Origin: a bacterium
GTDB lineage: Bacteria > SAR324 > XYD2-FULL-50-16
Assembly: GCA_018830885.1 (NCBI GenBank)
Contig: JAHJRI010000450.1
Coordinates: 1 to 54,427, forward strand
Direction: 5' to 3'
DNA length: 54,427 bases
Shown: one piece after another, positions 34,086 to 44,200 of the stretch
Numbering within the stretch: the stretch's first letter is position 1
Layout of the letters: each line of letters begins with the position of its first letter
Notes under the pieces: generated by a model
Databases searched by the model: none
What the model was told of the DNA's origin: nothing
Seen by the model: the letters and a program-made list of their open reading frames with translations, nothing else
Program-made: the position numbers and the translations under genes

Positions 34086-35324
34086 TTATTTTGATTTGGG
34101 CATGCCAAGCACGCGTTCCCCCAGAATATTGCGCAGGACTTCACTGGTTCCCGCCGCAATCGTCATGCCGAAGGAGTTGAGATAGGCCAGTGGCCACTGA
34201 CCTTTGGCCGGTGCGTTTTCGTCGGTGATATAGAGTGTGCTGGCTGCCCCTTCAATCTCCAGAGCCAGCGCGGATACCTCCTGATTGATTTCCGTTCTCA
34301 CCAGCTTTCCCTGCAGGGGGATCCGCAGCAGATGGTCGGTCAGCCCCTTGACCCGTGAGCGACGGAACGATTCTGACAGACCCTTCTGTCGAATGACCAG
34401 ATCCATGATCCGGTCTCTGATAACCGGGTCATCGGCCGCTGTTTTGTCGTTGCGAGGCGATTTTTTTGCCAGTTCGATCAGCATCATGGCATTTTCCGTT
34501 TCTGAGGAGGAGTCAGACCGCAGGCTGCCCGCGGACGGGGTGACCAGCGGACCTGCACCCCGCTCATGCAGCAGGGTGGTCATGGCTACCTGCCAGCCGT
34601 TCCCCACTTCATCCAGCCGGTAACTGTCCGGGATCTCAACATTGTTGAAAAATACTTCATTAAAACCCGATTCTCCGGTCATTTTAATCAGCGGCCGAAT
34701 CTCCACCCCTTTTCCCACAAAATCCCCGATGGGCAGGACGAAATAAGTCAGTCCCCTGTGTTTGGTGGATCTGTCATGGCGGCAGAGGATAATCATCCAG
34801 TCGGAGAACTGGGCCAGTGAGGTCCATATCTTCTGCCCATTGATAATCCAGGTGTCTCCGGTTCTTTCCGCCATGGTCTGGCAATTTGCCATGTCAGAAC
34901 CGGCATCGGGCTCGCTGAATCCCTGGCACCAGATCTCTTCGCAGGAAAAAATCTTCGGAAGCAGTCGCCGTTTGAGTTCTTCCGAGGCATGATGGAAGAT
35001 GGTGGGGGCTGCCATTCCCAGGGCAACGATATTCGGGAAAAACGGTGTTCCTGCGCGCGCGGTCTCTTCGTTGGCAATGCGCTGACAGTCACTTCGCCCG
35101 CCTCCGCCATATTCCCGGGGATAATCGCACCCCACCAGTCCACCCTCATATGCGGCGCGCTGCCAGTTTCGCAGGTAATCGAGCTGTTCATGGGTCATAA
35201 TTTCGAGTGCTGACTGGGGCAGACGCACGGCGGGAGGACCCGGCGTATGACTGGCCAGCCACTCGCGACAATAAACGCGAAATTCAGCTTGTTCAGGGGT
35301 ATCCCTTCTTTCTGATTGACTCAT
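34086..35324 (-). CDS. acyl-CoA dehydrogenase (FadE29-like catalytic subunit)
   Basis: 412 residues, ATG with GGAGG upstream. Typical features: CDYPREYGGGGRS, QGFSEPDAGSDMANCQT (flavin and substrate loop), WIINGQKIWTS, helix G LLHERGAG, whose Glu may be the catalytic base as in isovaleryl-CoA dehydrogenase, and the C-terminal GTSEVLRNILGERVLGMPK. It pairs with the downstream FadE28-like gene, an arrangement known from steroid side-chain and other branched or cyclic acyl-CoA oxidation. An insertion at about 250-290 (SLRSDSSSETENAM) is slightly unusual. The acyl substrate is unknown; no adjacent hydratase or thiolase fixes the pathway. Confidence 0.92.
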   Translation of the reverse strand: MSQSERRDTPEQAEFRVYCREWLASHTPGPPAVRLPQSALEIMTHEQLDYLRNWQRAAYEGGLVGCDYPREYGGGGRSDCQRIANEETARAGTPFFPNIVALGMAAPTIFHHASEELKRRLLPKIFSCEEIWCQGFSEPDAGSDMANCQTMAERTGDTWIINGQKIWTSLAQFSDWMIILCRHDRSTKHRGLTYFVLPIGDFVGKGVEIRPLIKMTGESGFNEVFFNNVEIPDSYRLDEVGNGWQVAMTTLLHERGAGPLVTPSAGSLRSDSSSETENAMMLIELAKKSPRNDKTAADDPVIRDRIMDLVIRQKGLSESFRRSRVKGLTDHLLRIPLQGKLVRTEINQEVSALALEIEGAASTLYITDENAPAKGQWPLAYLNSFGMTIAAGTSEVLRNILGERVLGMPKSK

Positions 35325-35451
35325 GGTCGTGTCCCTCCAAAAAGTTGTCTGGCGATCAGGTGACAGAAAACCGGCTGCTGCCCTTTTCTATTCCCGGATC
35401 GGGTATAATCCTACTTAGCCCACAACCGGGGGACCCGTCAATGGATGCCCT

Positions 35452-35599
35452 GTAACTATTCACCTGTATACGCCCCAAAGGTATTGTATTTCAAGAAACG
35501 CATGAATCCTCCTGGAGCTCCTGGAAGCCATCCATGGCTTCCAGGGTTCTTGAAGCACAATACCTTCGGGGCTGAGCGGAAAACAAACTGAATAGATGC
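35452..35599. mobile_element. foldback element with 8-bp flanking direct repeat
   Basis: A palindromic unit bounded by CTATTCA (35456-35462) and TGAATAG (35589-35595), with long complementary arms (CCCCAAAGGTATTGTA... and ...ACAATACCTTCGGGGC) and a central hairpin core beginning AAACGCATGAATCC that is shared with copies A and B. An 8-bp direct repeat, GATGCCCT, flanks it at 35444-35451 and 35600-35607. A shortened relative without most of the core is at 46133-46222. No coding capacity. It lies between the dehydrogenase and ACT-protein genes. Confidence 0.65.
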
Positions 35600-35616
35600 G
35601 ATGCCCTTTTGATCCC

Positions 35617-36291
35617 TTATGCATCAAGCTGATTTTGCTCAAATTTCTCAATCAGTTCGTGCAGTACGGTGTAGCTCTTGATGGAGTCCTGTTTTTCAAT
35701 CACGATGGTCAATTCAGTCAACGTGGATATGATCTCCAGCAGGTTGATGTTTTTCCAGGCCAGGGACTGGAGGACCTGATAGGTAATGCCCGGTGTATGG
35801 AAGAAATCACTGTTGAACACGATGGTGAGTGCCACCAGCTCTTCCTGTTTGTGCAGGATGGTCTCTTTTTTGAGGTGTTTCTCGATTTCATCATGGTATT
35901 TCTGGCTGATGGCAATGCTGATCTCACGATTTCCAATCGTAATGTTCAAAAAGTCCCCCCGCCCAAAATCCACCAACCCGTAAAATGATTTCAACTGCTG
36001 CAGCAACGTGCTTGTTTTGACAATATTGAAATCGCAGATGCTGGTCTTCATCGTCACTTCACAATCCAGCCCCAGCGGATGCCGGATGCTGATCCGGTCC
36101 CTGACCTCCTCTGCATAGCGTCTCAGTGCCATGATGATCGAGGCTTCGGTAACCGGCTTTCCAAACTCCGATTCGATTCGTGGCTTAAGCTCGGTGGCCA
36201 GATTTCCGAAATGGATGATCCCCCGGCTCAGTGCCTCCAGGAGAAAGGGCTGTTCCATAATCAATTTTTTGACAAATTTACTAACATTCAT
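35617..36291 (-). CDS. hypothetical protein with predicted N-terminal winged-helix-like and C-terminal ACT-like domains
   Basis: 224 residues. The N-terminal 70 residues (KKLIMEQPFLLEALSRGIIHFGNLATELKPRIE) look like a helical, HTH-like fold. Residues about 80-215 show alternating strand/helix patterns, and the ending AWKNINLLEIISTLTELTIVIEKQDSIKSYTVLHELIEKF is the ACT-like pattern of aspartokinase regulatory domains. No catalytic motif was recognised. Preceded by a consensus-like promoter. It is divergent from dapA, the lysine/diaminopimelate gene, so an amino-acid-sensing role would make sense, but this is inference. No clear ribosome site before the ATG. Confidence 0.72.
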   Translation of the reverse strand: MNVSKFVKKLIMEQPFLLEALSRGIIHFGNLATELKPRIESEFGKPVTEASIIMALRRYAEEVRDRISIRHPLGLDCEVTMKTSICDFNIVKTSTLLQQLKSFYGLVDFGRGDFLNITIGNREISIAISQKYHDEIEKHLKKETILHKQEELVALTIVFNSDFFHTPGITYQVLQSLAWKNINLLEIISTLTELTIVIEKQDSIKSYTVLHELIEKFEQNQLDA

Positions 36292-36316
36292 ATTGATTTT
36301 TTAACATCCAGTTATT

Positions 36317-36346
36317 ATTATAACAAACAGATCAAATTTACCGCAA
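36317..36346 (-). promoter_or_regulatory. sigma-70-type promoter of the ACT-like protein gene
   Basis: On the minus strand, TTGCGG (36346-36341), 18 bp, then the perfect -10 box TATAAT (36322-36317), about 26 bp upstream of the ATG at 36291. Good -10 match, moderate -35, slightly long spacer. Confidence 0.55.
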
Positions 36347-36811
36347 TTTGACACAGTTGAGACTGGCACTCTACTTATATTACAATCAGCTGATAAAAGG
36401 AACCTTGGAATCGGGGTAATTGTCGAATTATTCCGGCCATGGTAAACGTTCCGGTTTTCGCCAGAGTCGTGGCTTGCTCAATGTCGTCTCAGCATGGTTA
36501 CTGGAAAGGACAACCGGCGGCAATGGCCGGGGGACCGCTTACCTGCTTTCCGGGAAGATCCTGAAGATCAGGCGTTTCTCACAGCAGTACCGGTTTTTCC
36601 CGGAGTGAATGGGATCCGTCGGTTTCTTTTGAAAAACAGCGTCCATCCCTGTCTGGTTCGGGCTGATGGAGCAGGTGCTTTCTGAACCGTTTTTGATGTG
36701 ATACCGTTCTCTGCCAGAAGGCAGAGGGATGCCCCATCCTGCCGATGATGCCGGATTTCGTGGCAGGTGACATTCCATTAATACAACCCGTGCTTCCTGA
36801 GGAGGATACCA
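36347..36811. other. 465-bp leader and intergenic region upstream of dapA
   Basis: No gene called. The stretch contains a short hairpin CTCTGCC-AGAA-GGCAGAG (36712-36729) with no U-run. No lysine riboswitch signature was seen although dapA follows. A good ribosome site (GAGGAGG) precedes dapA at about 36799-36806. Open frames here lack ribosome sites and protein-like composition. Confidence 0.45.
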
Positions 36812-37693
36812 ATGAGTTTGCAAATAAGAGGGGTTTACACAGCTATTATCACACCCTTTGACACGCAAGGGAACATTGATGAGACTGCCTATCGAAACCT
36901 GATCGATTTTCAGATCGAAAACGGGATCGATGGTCTTGTCCCCTGTGGGACGACCGGTGAGAGTCCCACACTGTCCCACGAAGAACATGATCGACTGATT
37001 GAGATTACCGTTGACCATGTCGCCAAAAGGGTTCCAGTTATCGCGGGAACCGGCAGCAATTCAACCCGGGAGGCAATCCGTCTCACGACCCATGCCAAAA
37101 AGGCGGGGGTGGATGCGGTGATGCTGGTCAATCCTTACTACAACAAGCCCACGCAAAAAGGGCTGTTCCTTCATTTTCGCGAGATTGCCAACGCGGTTGA
37201 TATTCCCTGTATGGTTTACAATATCAAGGGTAGAACAGGCGTGAATCTGGAGACGGACACGCTGATGGAGTTGTGTGCGGCCTGTGAGAATATCGTTGCC
37301 GTCAAGGAGGCTTCCGGTGACCTGGAGCAGATAAAATCCGTTATCGCGAGGCGGCGGAAGGGATTCAGCGTAATGTCCGGAGATGACAATATTGCGTTGA
37401 AACTGATCGAAGCGGGTGGCGACGGGGTCGTTTCGGTGGCGTCCAATCTCATTCCCGGGAAAATGGTGACCATGGTCCATTCTGCGCTGAAGGGGGATAT
37501 TCAGGAGGCAAAAGCTCTGGAAGCCCCTCTGGCCGATTTTTTCAAGGCGATGTTTGTCGAGACCAATCCGATTCCGATCAAGACGGCGATGGCAATGGCG
37601 GGACGGTGCCAGGAGGTGTTCCGTCTGCCAATGTGCACGCTGACCACTGAGGAAAACAGGAAGATTGTTGCGGATTGTGTGGCCAGGGTTTAA
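36812..37693 (+). CDS. dapA: 4-hydroxy-tetrahydrodipicolinate synthase
   Basis: 293 residues, standard for DapA. The Schiff-base lysine is K165 (IVAVKEASGD), the catalytic tyrosine Y136 (CMVYNIKGRTG), the GTTGES pyruvate-carboxylate loop at 46-51, and R141. N-terminal GVYTAIITPF is the family start. Reaction: condensation of pyruvate and aspartate semialdehyde, the first committed step to diaminopimelate and lysine. A strong GAGGAGG site precedes the ATG. Sialic-acid lyases of the same fold lack this exact set. The gene seems monocistronic; an ACT-like protein is divergent upstream. Confidence 0.96.
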   Translation: MSLQIRGVYTAIITPFDTQGNIDETAYRNLIDFQIENGIDGLVPCGTTGESPTLSHEEHDRLIEITVDHVAKRVPVIAGTGSNSTREAIRLTTHAKKAGVDAVMLVNPYYNKPTQKGLFLHFREIANAVDIPCMVYNIKGRTGVNLETDTLMELCAACENIVAVKEASGDLEQIKSVIARRRKGFSVMSGDDNIALKLIEAGGDGVVSVASNLIPGKMVTMVHSALKGDIQEAKALEAPLADFFKAMFVETNPIPIKTAMAMAGRCQEVFRLPMCTLTTEENRKIVADCVARV

Positions 37694-37814
37694 GCGGATT
37701 GTCTGGCTACATTCTGTGATTTCTGGTTAAATGGAAGTTTGAGAATTAATCCGGACACTTTTTCAGTTTTATCCGGGTTTTTCACGGGGTTTAAAAAAAT
37801 TTCCACTGACCATC

Positions 37815-39620
37815 ATGTCTTTAATTCTGAGTTGCCAGTCCGTTGGTAAATCCTACGGAGCACAATCGCTGTTCACAGGAATTTCAATCTCGTTTGACAG
37901 CGATGAGCGAATCGGTCTGATAGGCCCGAACGGATCGGGCAAATCCACCCTGCTCCGTATTATCGCCGGCCTGGAATCTCCGGACGAGGGCGAAGTAACC
38001 CGGAAAAAAGATATCCGGCTGGCCCATATTCCCCAGCAGGATTTTCTCGATCCGGGCAAAAGTATTGAATCGACCCTCCTGGACGCCCAGGCGGGTGAAC
38101 CGATCAATGACATCGAGCGCTACAATCGCGCCCGTCGCTGGATCGGTCGTGCCGGTTTTTCCGACTCGGATCAGAAGGTCGAGACGCTGTCCGGCGGATG
38201 GAAGAAACGCCTGGCGATTGTGTCCGCTCTGATTCAGGAACCGGACCTGCTGTTGCTGGATGAGCCCACCAATCATCTGGATCTGGAAGGCATTATCTGG
38301 CTGGAGGAACTTCTCACCAATCCCCCCTTTGCATTTATCCTGGTCAGCCATGACCGTTATTTCCTTGAGATTGTAACCAATCGTGTGGTGGAACTGAATA
38401 AACGGTATCCGGATGGTTTTCTGAAGGTGGACGGCAGCTACAGCGAGTTTATCTACTATCGGGAAGCTTTTCTGGACAGCCAGGTGCAATTGGAGACCGT
38501 GCTGGCCAACAAGGTGCGACGGGAAAGCGAGTGGCTGCAGAGAGGACCGAAAGCGAGATCCACGAAAGCCCGCTTCAGAATCGACGAGGCCTACCGGTTG
38601 AAGGCGGAACTGTCGGCGGTAAAAAATCGCAATCTGCAGATACAAACAGTCGATATTGATTTCGACAGTACCCGTCGAAAAACGAAAAAGTTGCTGACGG
38701 CCAAAAAGATCCGTAAATCCATGGGCGGGCGGATTCTTTTTGAGGACCTCAGCCTGACCCTGACCCCGGGATTCTGCCTGGGGCTGCTGGGTCGCAACGG
38801 TTCCGGGAAAAGCACGTTGATCAGTATCCTGGCGGGTCTGGATGAACCGGACCAGGGTGAGATCCAGCGGGCGGATGGGGTCAAAACGATCCTGTTTGAG
38901 CAGGACCGGAGCCTGTTGAATCAGGAAGAGACCTTGCACCAGGCGTTGTGTCCCGCAGGGGATGCGGTGGTATTCAGGGACCGTTCCATTCATATTGTGA
39001 GTTGGGCCAAACGGTTTCTTTTCAACGCCGAGCAGCTTGAGATGCCCGTCAGACACCTCTCGGGCGGTGAACAGGCTCGCATTTTCATCGCCCGACTGAT
39101 GCTTCAGCCGGCGGATATCCTGCTGCTGGATGAACCTACCAACGATCTGGATATCCCTTCTCTCGAGGTACTGGAAGAGAATCTCAAGGATTTTCCCGGC
39201 AGCATCGTGCTCGTTACCCATGACCGGTTTCTGCTGAACAGCCTCTCCAAAGCCGTGCTTGGACTGGATGGTCATGGCGGGGCCATCCAGTATGCAGACT
39301 ATCCCCAATGGTTGGCTTCTCAGAAAACCGAAAAACCGGAACGGTCAGGGCCAGTTGGCAAAACGAAACCCAAACAGTCGCGCAGGAAATTCTCGTACAA
39401 GGAACAGCGGGAATGGGAAACCATCGAAAATAAGATCATGGCGGCGGAAGAAGCGGTTGAGCAATGTCAGGCGGAGATGCTGGATCCGGCTGTGACAACC
39501 GATCCTCCGAGACTGGAGGCGTGCTGCAGTCGCCTGCAGGCGTGCCAGGAGGAGGTCGAGCGCCTCTATCACCGCTGGGAAGAGTTGGATGCCATCAGGC
39601 AGGGCTTTGAGGGAGGATGA
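37815..39620 (+). CDS. ABC-F family ATPase (Uup-like)
   Basis: 601 residues with two tandem ABC domains and no membrane segment. First Walker A GPNGSGKST near 38-46 and LSGGWKKRLAIVSAL signature with LLLLDEPTNHLD; second Walker A GRNGSGKST with signature LSGGEQARIFIARLM and ILLLDEPTNDLD. The linker between them (ESEWLQRGPKARSTKARFRID) is the ABC-F interdomain linker. A C-terminal coiled coil (about 525-600, ending KYHRWEEL-like repeats) matches Uup. ABC-F proteins act on ribosomes or, for Uup, bind branched DNA. No strong ribosome site. Confidence 0.93.
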   Translation: MSLILSCQSVGKSYGAQSLFTGISISFDSDERIGLIGPNGSGKSTLLRIIAGLESPDEGEVTRKKDIRLAHIPQQDFLDPGKSIESTLLDAQAGEPINDIERYNRARRWIGRAGFSDSDQKVETLSGGWKKRLAIVSALIQEPDLLLLDEPTNHLDLEGIIWLEELLTNPPFAFILVSHDRYFLEIVTNRVVELNKRYPDGFLKVDGSYSEFIYYREAFLDSQVQLETVLANKVRRESEWLQRGPKARSTKARFRIDEAYRLKAELSAVKNRNLQIQTVDIDFDSTRRKTKKLLTAKKIRKSMGGRILFEDLSLTLTPGFCLGLLGRNGSGKSTLISILAGLDEPDQGEIQRADGVKTILFEQDRSLLNQEETLHQALCPAGDAVVFRDRSIHIVSWAKRFLFNAEQLEMPVRHLSGGEQARIFIARLMLQPADILLLDEPTNDLDIPSLEVLEENLKDFPGSIVLVTHDRFLLNSLSKAVLGLDGHGGAIQYADYPQWLASQKTEKPERSGPVGKTKPKQSRRKFSYKEQREWETIENKIMAAEEAVEQCQAEMLDPAVTTDPPRLEACCSRLQACQEEVERLYHRWEELDAIRQGFEGG

Positions 39621-39710
39621 TACGCCCCAGGTCACCCTCTGAGCGAGCAGGGGTTCGGTTTTTGGACTGGTCAATTCTCTGAAAAAGCTCTATATCTATT
39701 GCGGAGGTAT

Positions 39711-39789
39711 CTTTTAAGCAACAACCGGTCGTTTTTCGGCTGTTGTTTCAGAATTGGGGCGGGCTGCAGGCCCGCTGGAAAGCTATTCA
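39711..39789 (+). repeat. 79-bp hairpin repeat, copy 1 (copy 2 at 46061-46139)
   Basis: Begins CTTTTAAG.AACAACC, contains a stem-loop (AACAACC ... GGCTGTTGTT around a TTTTT loop) and ends GAATTGGGGCGGGCTGCAGG ... GGAAAGCTATTCA. The second copy shows the same layout with scattered changes. Both stand shortly after the last gene of an operon, so the hairpin may act as a terminator or 3' stabiliser. Confidence 0.7.
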
Positions 39790-40263
39790 GGTTCAGTTAT
39801 AGAAGCTAAGACCTGTATGTCATTGAACTCATTCTCGACGTTCTTCGCTGCGAGTCTCGCGAATTCAGCCATGGTCGTTTTCCGAGGGCGGTCGTTGACA
39901 TCGCTATCATGGCGATGTTTAACCACTCCCAATCCATTCAATCACATACAGATCTCAGCGTCTGCTCAGAAAAAGTAGTGAATAGTTATCTGCGACTTTT
40001 TAAATAGCCTGGCTAATCGTGTCAATGTCCCTGATTTAGTTCCGTCGAGGGGATTCCGGCTGTTGTGCGGGGTTCAAGACGGTCATCGTGTCAATGGACT
40101 GTGCCGGAGCGGTTTGTTTTTGCCTGTTCCCCGATTTCATCTCCTGGGGCAGACTTTCAAGCAGCGCTGCTGATTGTAATATTTTGTATATATCCGGAAC
40201 TGTGCAGTTCTGAGTTCTCTTCTAAGTGGCTGAACTTATGCATAATGTATATCTCGGGTATTG
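39790..40263. other. intergenic region, possibly carrying decayed insertion DNA
   Basis: No intact gene. A TGAATAG sequence at 39979-39985 mirrors the CTATTCA at 39783-39789, so the 203 bp between could be the remains of an element with these ends. A short minus-strand frame (39791-39935, giving MAEFARLAAKNVENEFNDI) ends at that boundary but has no recognised family. The remainder (40000-40263) shows nothing. Confidence 0.35.
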
Positions 40264-40340
40264 TCATTTCGCGCTCGACACGGAATCCAGAATGATTTCA
40301 AAGATATGCTAACCTGGATGCCGGATCAAGTTCGGTATGA
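40264..40340. repeat. palindromic intergenic repeat (GGAATCCAG/CTGGATGCCGG type)
   Basis: TCATTTCGCGCTCGACACGG with AATCCAG (40264-40290) is roughly complementary to CTGGATGCCGGATCAAG with TTCGGTATGA (40314-40340), making a long imperfect hairpin. Sequences of the form CTGGATTCCGGATCAAGTCC are common dispersed repeats in many bacterial genomes, from general knowledge. Confidence 0.6.
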
Positions 40341-40396
40341 GGGGGAGAATGCTAGACTTTCAAGTTCGTAACAGACCACCAGACAACATGCATTGG

Positions 40397-40414
40397 GGTC
40401 ACCTGCGGGTGACC
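40397..40414 (+). promoter_or_regulatory. stem-loop immediately before the cbbQ-type start
   Basis: GGTCACC and GGTGACC form a perfect 7-bp stem with a TGCG loop that ends one base before ATGGGAGCCT, the stretch carrying the GGGAG ribosome site for the ATG at 40425. The hairpin would sit beside or compete with ribosome binding. Seen directly; function inferred. Confidence 0.4.
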
Positions 40415-40424
40415 ATGGGAGCCT

Positions 40425-41285
40425 ATGAAAACAGGAAAACAGGAGTTGAATTTCGAGGAGTACCATATCGACCAGGAGCCTTATTATCTGCCGATCAAGG
40501 ATGAGGTCAAGATATTCAGGGCGGCCTTCCTGGCCAAGATTCCGGTTTTGTTGAAAGGTCCGACCGGTACGGGAAAAACGCGGTTTGTCGAGTATATGTC
40601 CTATCAGTTGAGCCGGGAGATGAGTCTTGAAGAGAAGGATGGCAACGCCTTTCTGGCCCTGATCACCGTGGCCTGTCATGAGGACCTGACCACGACCGAT
40701 CTGGTGGGGAAATTTCTCCTGAAGGGGGATGAAACCATCTGGGTGGATGGTCCGCTGACCCGGGCGGTGTTGAAGGGTGCCATCTGCTATCTGGATGAAA
40801 TTGTCGAAGCCAGAAAGGACACAACCGTGATTATTCATCCGCTTTCCGACCATCGACGCTTACTGCCGATCGATAAAAAGGGAACCATTATCGAGGCCCA
40901 CCCCAATTTCTTTCTGGTCATATCCTATAATCCCGGTTACCAGAGCCTGATCAAGGATTTGAAACAGAGCACCAAACAGCGGTTTATCGCCATTGATTTT
41001 GACTATCCGGCCAGGGAACAGGAAGCACTGATTATCCAGCATGAAGCCGATATCAACCAGGAAATCGCCTATGAACTGGCGAAGCTGGGTGAAAAAATCA
41101 GACATCTCAAAGGTCATGCGCTTGTGGAAGGGGCCAGTACCCGGTTGCTCATCTACTGCGGGAAACTGATCCGAGGGGGGATATCCGCCAGAATGGCCTG
41201 TGAAGTAGCGCTGACAGCCGTGCTGACCGACGAAAAAGAGATTCAGCGGGCGATTAACGAAGTGATCACTTCGATATTTCCCTGA
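40425..41285 (+). CDS. cbbQ: CbbQ/NirQ/NorQ-type AAA+ ATPase
   Basis: 286 residues with Walker A GPTGTGKT (45-52), Walker B CYLDEI (121-126), sensor-1 and the arginine-finger region [21 protein letters not shown] characteristic of the CbbQ/NorQ/GvpN group. In known systems it forms a hexamer that works with the CbbO/NorD VWA protein to activate Rubisco or insert metal in nitric oxide reductase. Neither client is in the window. It is the first of four closely packed genes (9, 3 and 18 bp gaps). Symbol used for the family, not a proven Rubisco role. Confidence 0.92.
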   Translation: MKTGKQELNFEEYHIDQEPYYLPIKDEVKIFRAAFLAKIPVLLKGPTGTGKTRFVEYMSYQLSREMSLEEKDGNAFLALITVACHEDLTTTDLVGKFLLKGDETIWVDGPLTRAVLKGAICYLDEIVEARKDTTVIIHPLSDHRRLLPIDKKGTIIEAHPNFFLVISYNPGYQSLIKDLKQSTKQRFIAIDFDYPAREQEALIIQHEADINQEIAYELAKLGEKIRHLKGHALVEGASTRLLIYCGKLIRGGISARMACEVALTAVLTDEKEIQRAINEVITSIFP

Positions 41286-41294
41286 CAACCGATC

Positions 41295-44200
41295 ATGACG
41301 ACCGATTCCAGAGCAGAATCCGGCGGACCAACCGCTGACCCTTCAACATATACTGATCAGGGTCTTTCCGGGTCAACCCTGTTAGAGAATGCCAGAACAG
41401 CCTTGTCTGAAACAGATGGTATTTCCAATGATTTCAGGCAGACCCTTTTGAATCTGGATGCGGGGATGATCGCCAGGCTTGCCCATGCCGGCGGGGTTCT
41501 CAGGCGGGACAGTTGGCCATGCGGATTAACCCGCCAGGACGCGCTGCAAATGGTTGAACCACTCTGGCAGGCTTTTCCGGACTGCGTCGGTGCTGTTTTA
41601 ACAGCCTTTCAGCAGGCGTTGCCCGGTCTATCCAGAAAAGAGATCAATGAATGGATCAATGCTGGATGGCGTTTTCAGAAAGCCTTTCCGTCGCATCCCC
41701 GCCTCTGCGCGTCCTATTTTCAGGCAAGTCCCGTTTTTTTTTCCACCCGGGCATTTGGCAATCTGGAAGCCTGGGTGGATGAAGCCTTGCGAATTGCTGC
41801 CATTTCGATCCCGGTGGCAGGTCGGTATATGGACCGGACCCCCGAATTTGTCGACAGGGACAGCCTGCTGCATCTCAGGGAATGGAGTGAGAAGATCAGG
41901 GAAATACTGGGTGTTGATCCGGAAGCCCAGGCAGCATCCCTGGGATTTATCGAATTCAGTCCCAGGTTGCTGGAGAAGATCACCTTCCGTATTTTCCAGA
42001 GCTGGCATGCTGCAGGGATGCAATTGATGCGAAAATCCCCAACCATGGCGGGACGCTATTTTTCAGAAATACCCCGGGGTCTGTTTTCCCTTTACCAGAC
42101 AGAGATGCGGAAGATTTTTGATCTGACGGCAAAGGTCGCGAAAGAACTCCCCGGGAAAGCGGTAGAACTTTATCAGTCTGCCGCTGCGGCTCTTTTGAAC
42201 CTCAATCCCAATGTACGGGAAAGAGTGCTGGATATCACCCGCAAAAACGGACAAAGTCACCCCGATCTGGTGCAGGACGTTTTTAATCGGATTGTTGCCG
42301 GGATTCAACCGCTGTCCTATCCAGACCAGGAAATGGTCATCAACTCCGAATCAACCCTGGGGAGTCTGTCTGCCCGGGTTTCCAACGTCTACTTCGATAA
42401 TGCCGCTGTTCTGCTGGAATCGGTCCGACCTTCTTTTTTCCCTTTCTGGGTGGAAGCGGGTTGTTTACGTCTGGCTGTATCCGAGCAGGATGGTATCGAC
42501 TATTTCGGGTTCGATTCCCGGGAGTCCCGGGATGCCCTGGCCAAATGGAAAGAGGCGGTCTTTCTGGAAGACTGCGAAAAACAGTTGTCTGTATTTGCCA
42601 GAGCACTCTGTGACAGGGAGATTCGTCTGAAGGCTTCGGGAAAAAGGATCCCGGAGGAAAAAGAGGCTTTCCGGCAATCCCCTGAGGAAAGCGGAGAGGT
42701 GCTTTATCTTCCGGCATTTATTGCTGAAGACGACACCGCCCCGGATAATTTCAGACAATACAAAGTCGCTGTCGCCCATCAGGCCGGATATATTGAATTC
42801 GGCACGTTTGGCCCCGAATACACCCAGATTCGGTTGGTTTTCAAAACATTTCCCATTCCTGAGCTGATTCGGGACATCTTCTTCATCCTGGAGGACGGAC
42901 GGATTGACAGGTGCCTGCGCGCCAATTACCGGGGTCTTTGTCAGGACCTGGACGGGGTGCTGAATTCCCTGATCCGCAAACGCAACTTTCCACAGGATTC
43001 CGCTCTGCATGAAGCGCTTGAGGTGCTGTTGCGACTGGTGTACCGCTGTCTGGATGAGACCGGTCTGCCACCGGGAGTCAGGCCTTTTGTGGAACGTTTC
43101 CATGAGACCCTGTCGGATTTTTACACCCCTGCCACTACGGTTGCTGATGTTGTCGCCAAAGCGGTGGATATCTATTACCTGCTGACGCCACTTATCCCGA
43201 CAGAGACCTATATCCCCTTCCAATCCCTTGAATACCTGGCCATGTCTGACCTGGACCTGATGTCTGACGGAGACGGGGACGAGGTCCCTCAAAACCTCAA
43301 AAGCGGTGAAGACACCCCTGGTGAGGGAGTGAGCCTTTCGGAGGAGGATAAAGAGCGGTTGCTTGAATTGTTGAAGAATATCTCCCTGATCGAACCCATT
43401 AAAAAAGGCCAGGGTGGGAAAGGCATCCTGATTGAGGATCTGACCGGCCAGGTGGTGGGTGAGCCGGAAGATTCTGAAGAGATCAATCCGGAGCCGGAGA
43501 GTCGGATTGTTGTCTCAGGCGGACTTTCAAAACTGACGACCCGCAAGGGACCTTTCTTCTACGATGAATGGGACTACCTTCAGAAAGACTACCGCAGGAA
43601 ATGGTGCTGCCTGCGGGAAGTGGCCGTTGCCCCGGCTCAAACCGATTTGTATGAAAAAATATACAGTGAATACAACGATCTGATCAAGGATGTCAAAAGA
43701 CAGTTCCAGAGGATCCGGCCCGAGGAGCTGGAACAGGTCAAAAGACTGGAATGGGGAACGGAGATTGACTTTAATGCCATGATTCAGAATGTCGTTGATC
43801 GAAAAACCGGTGACACCCCTTCAGACAGGATATTTTCCAGAAGAGAAAAAAAACGCCGCCGGATTTCCACTTTCCTGCTGATCGACATGAGTGCCTCTAC
43901 GGACCGGATGGCCGCCTCACTTTACGGTTCAGGGGCCGATCATGGAGTGCATCTCAACCCCGAGGCGGGGTCGCCGCTTGACAGCGGAAAGCGGATTATC
44001 GATATCGAGATTGAAAGCCTGGTGGTGATTGCGGAAGCCCTCGAAGCCCTGGATGACAGCTATGCCATTTTCGGTTTTTCGGGTTATGGCAGGGAGCAGG
44101 TGGAACTGTTTTCCATCAAGGATTTTGCCGATCCCTATTCCCAGGAGACCAAAAACCGGATCTGCGGGATTCAGCCCCGAAAAAGCACCCGTATGGGTCC

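Noticed and set aside
36347..36811. Lysine riboswitch before dapA
   Set aside because: The conserved lysine-aptamer core sequences and helices could not be found.
37884..39308. 474-codon minus-strand frame opposite the ABC-F gene
   Set aside because: Shadow of the ABC-F coding strand, whose Walker motifs are intact.
42499..42522. GGTTCGATTCCC resembling a tRNA T-loop
   Set aside because: Lies inside the large VWA coding region with no matching acceptor or anticodon arms.
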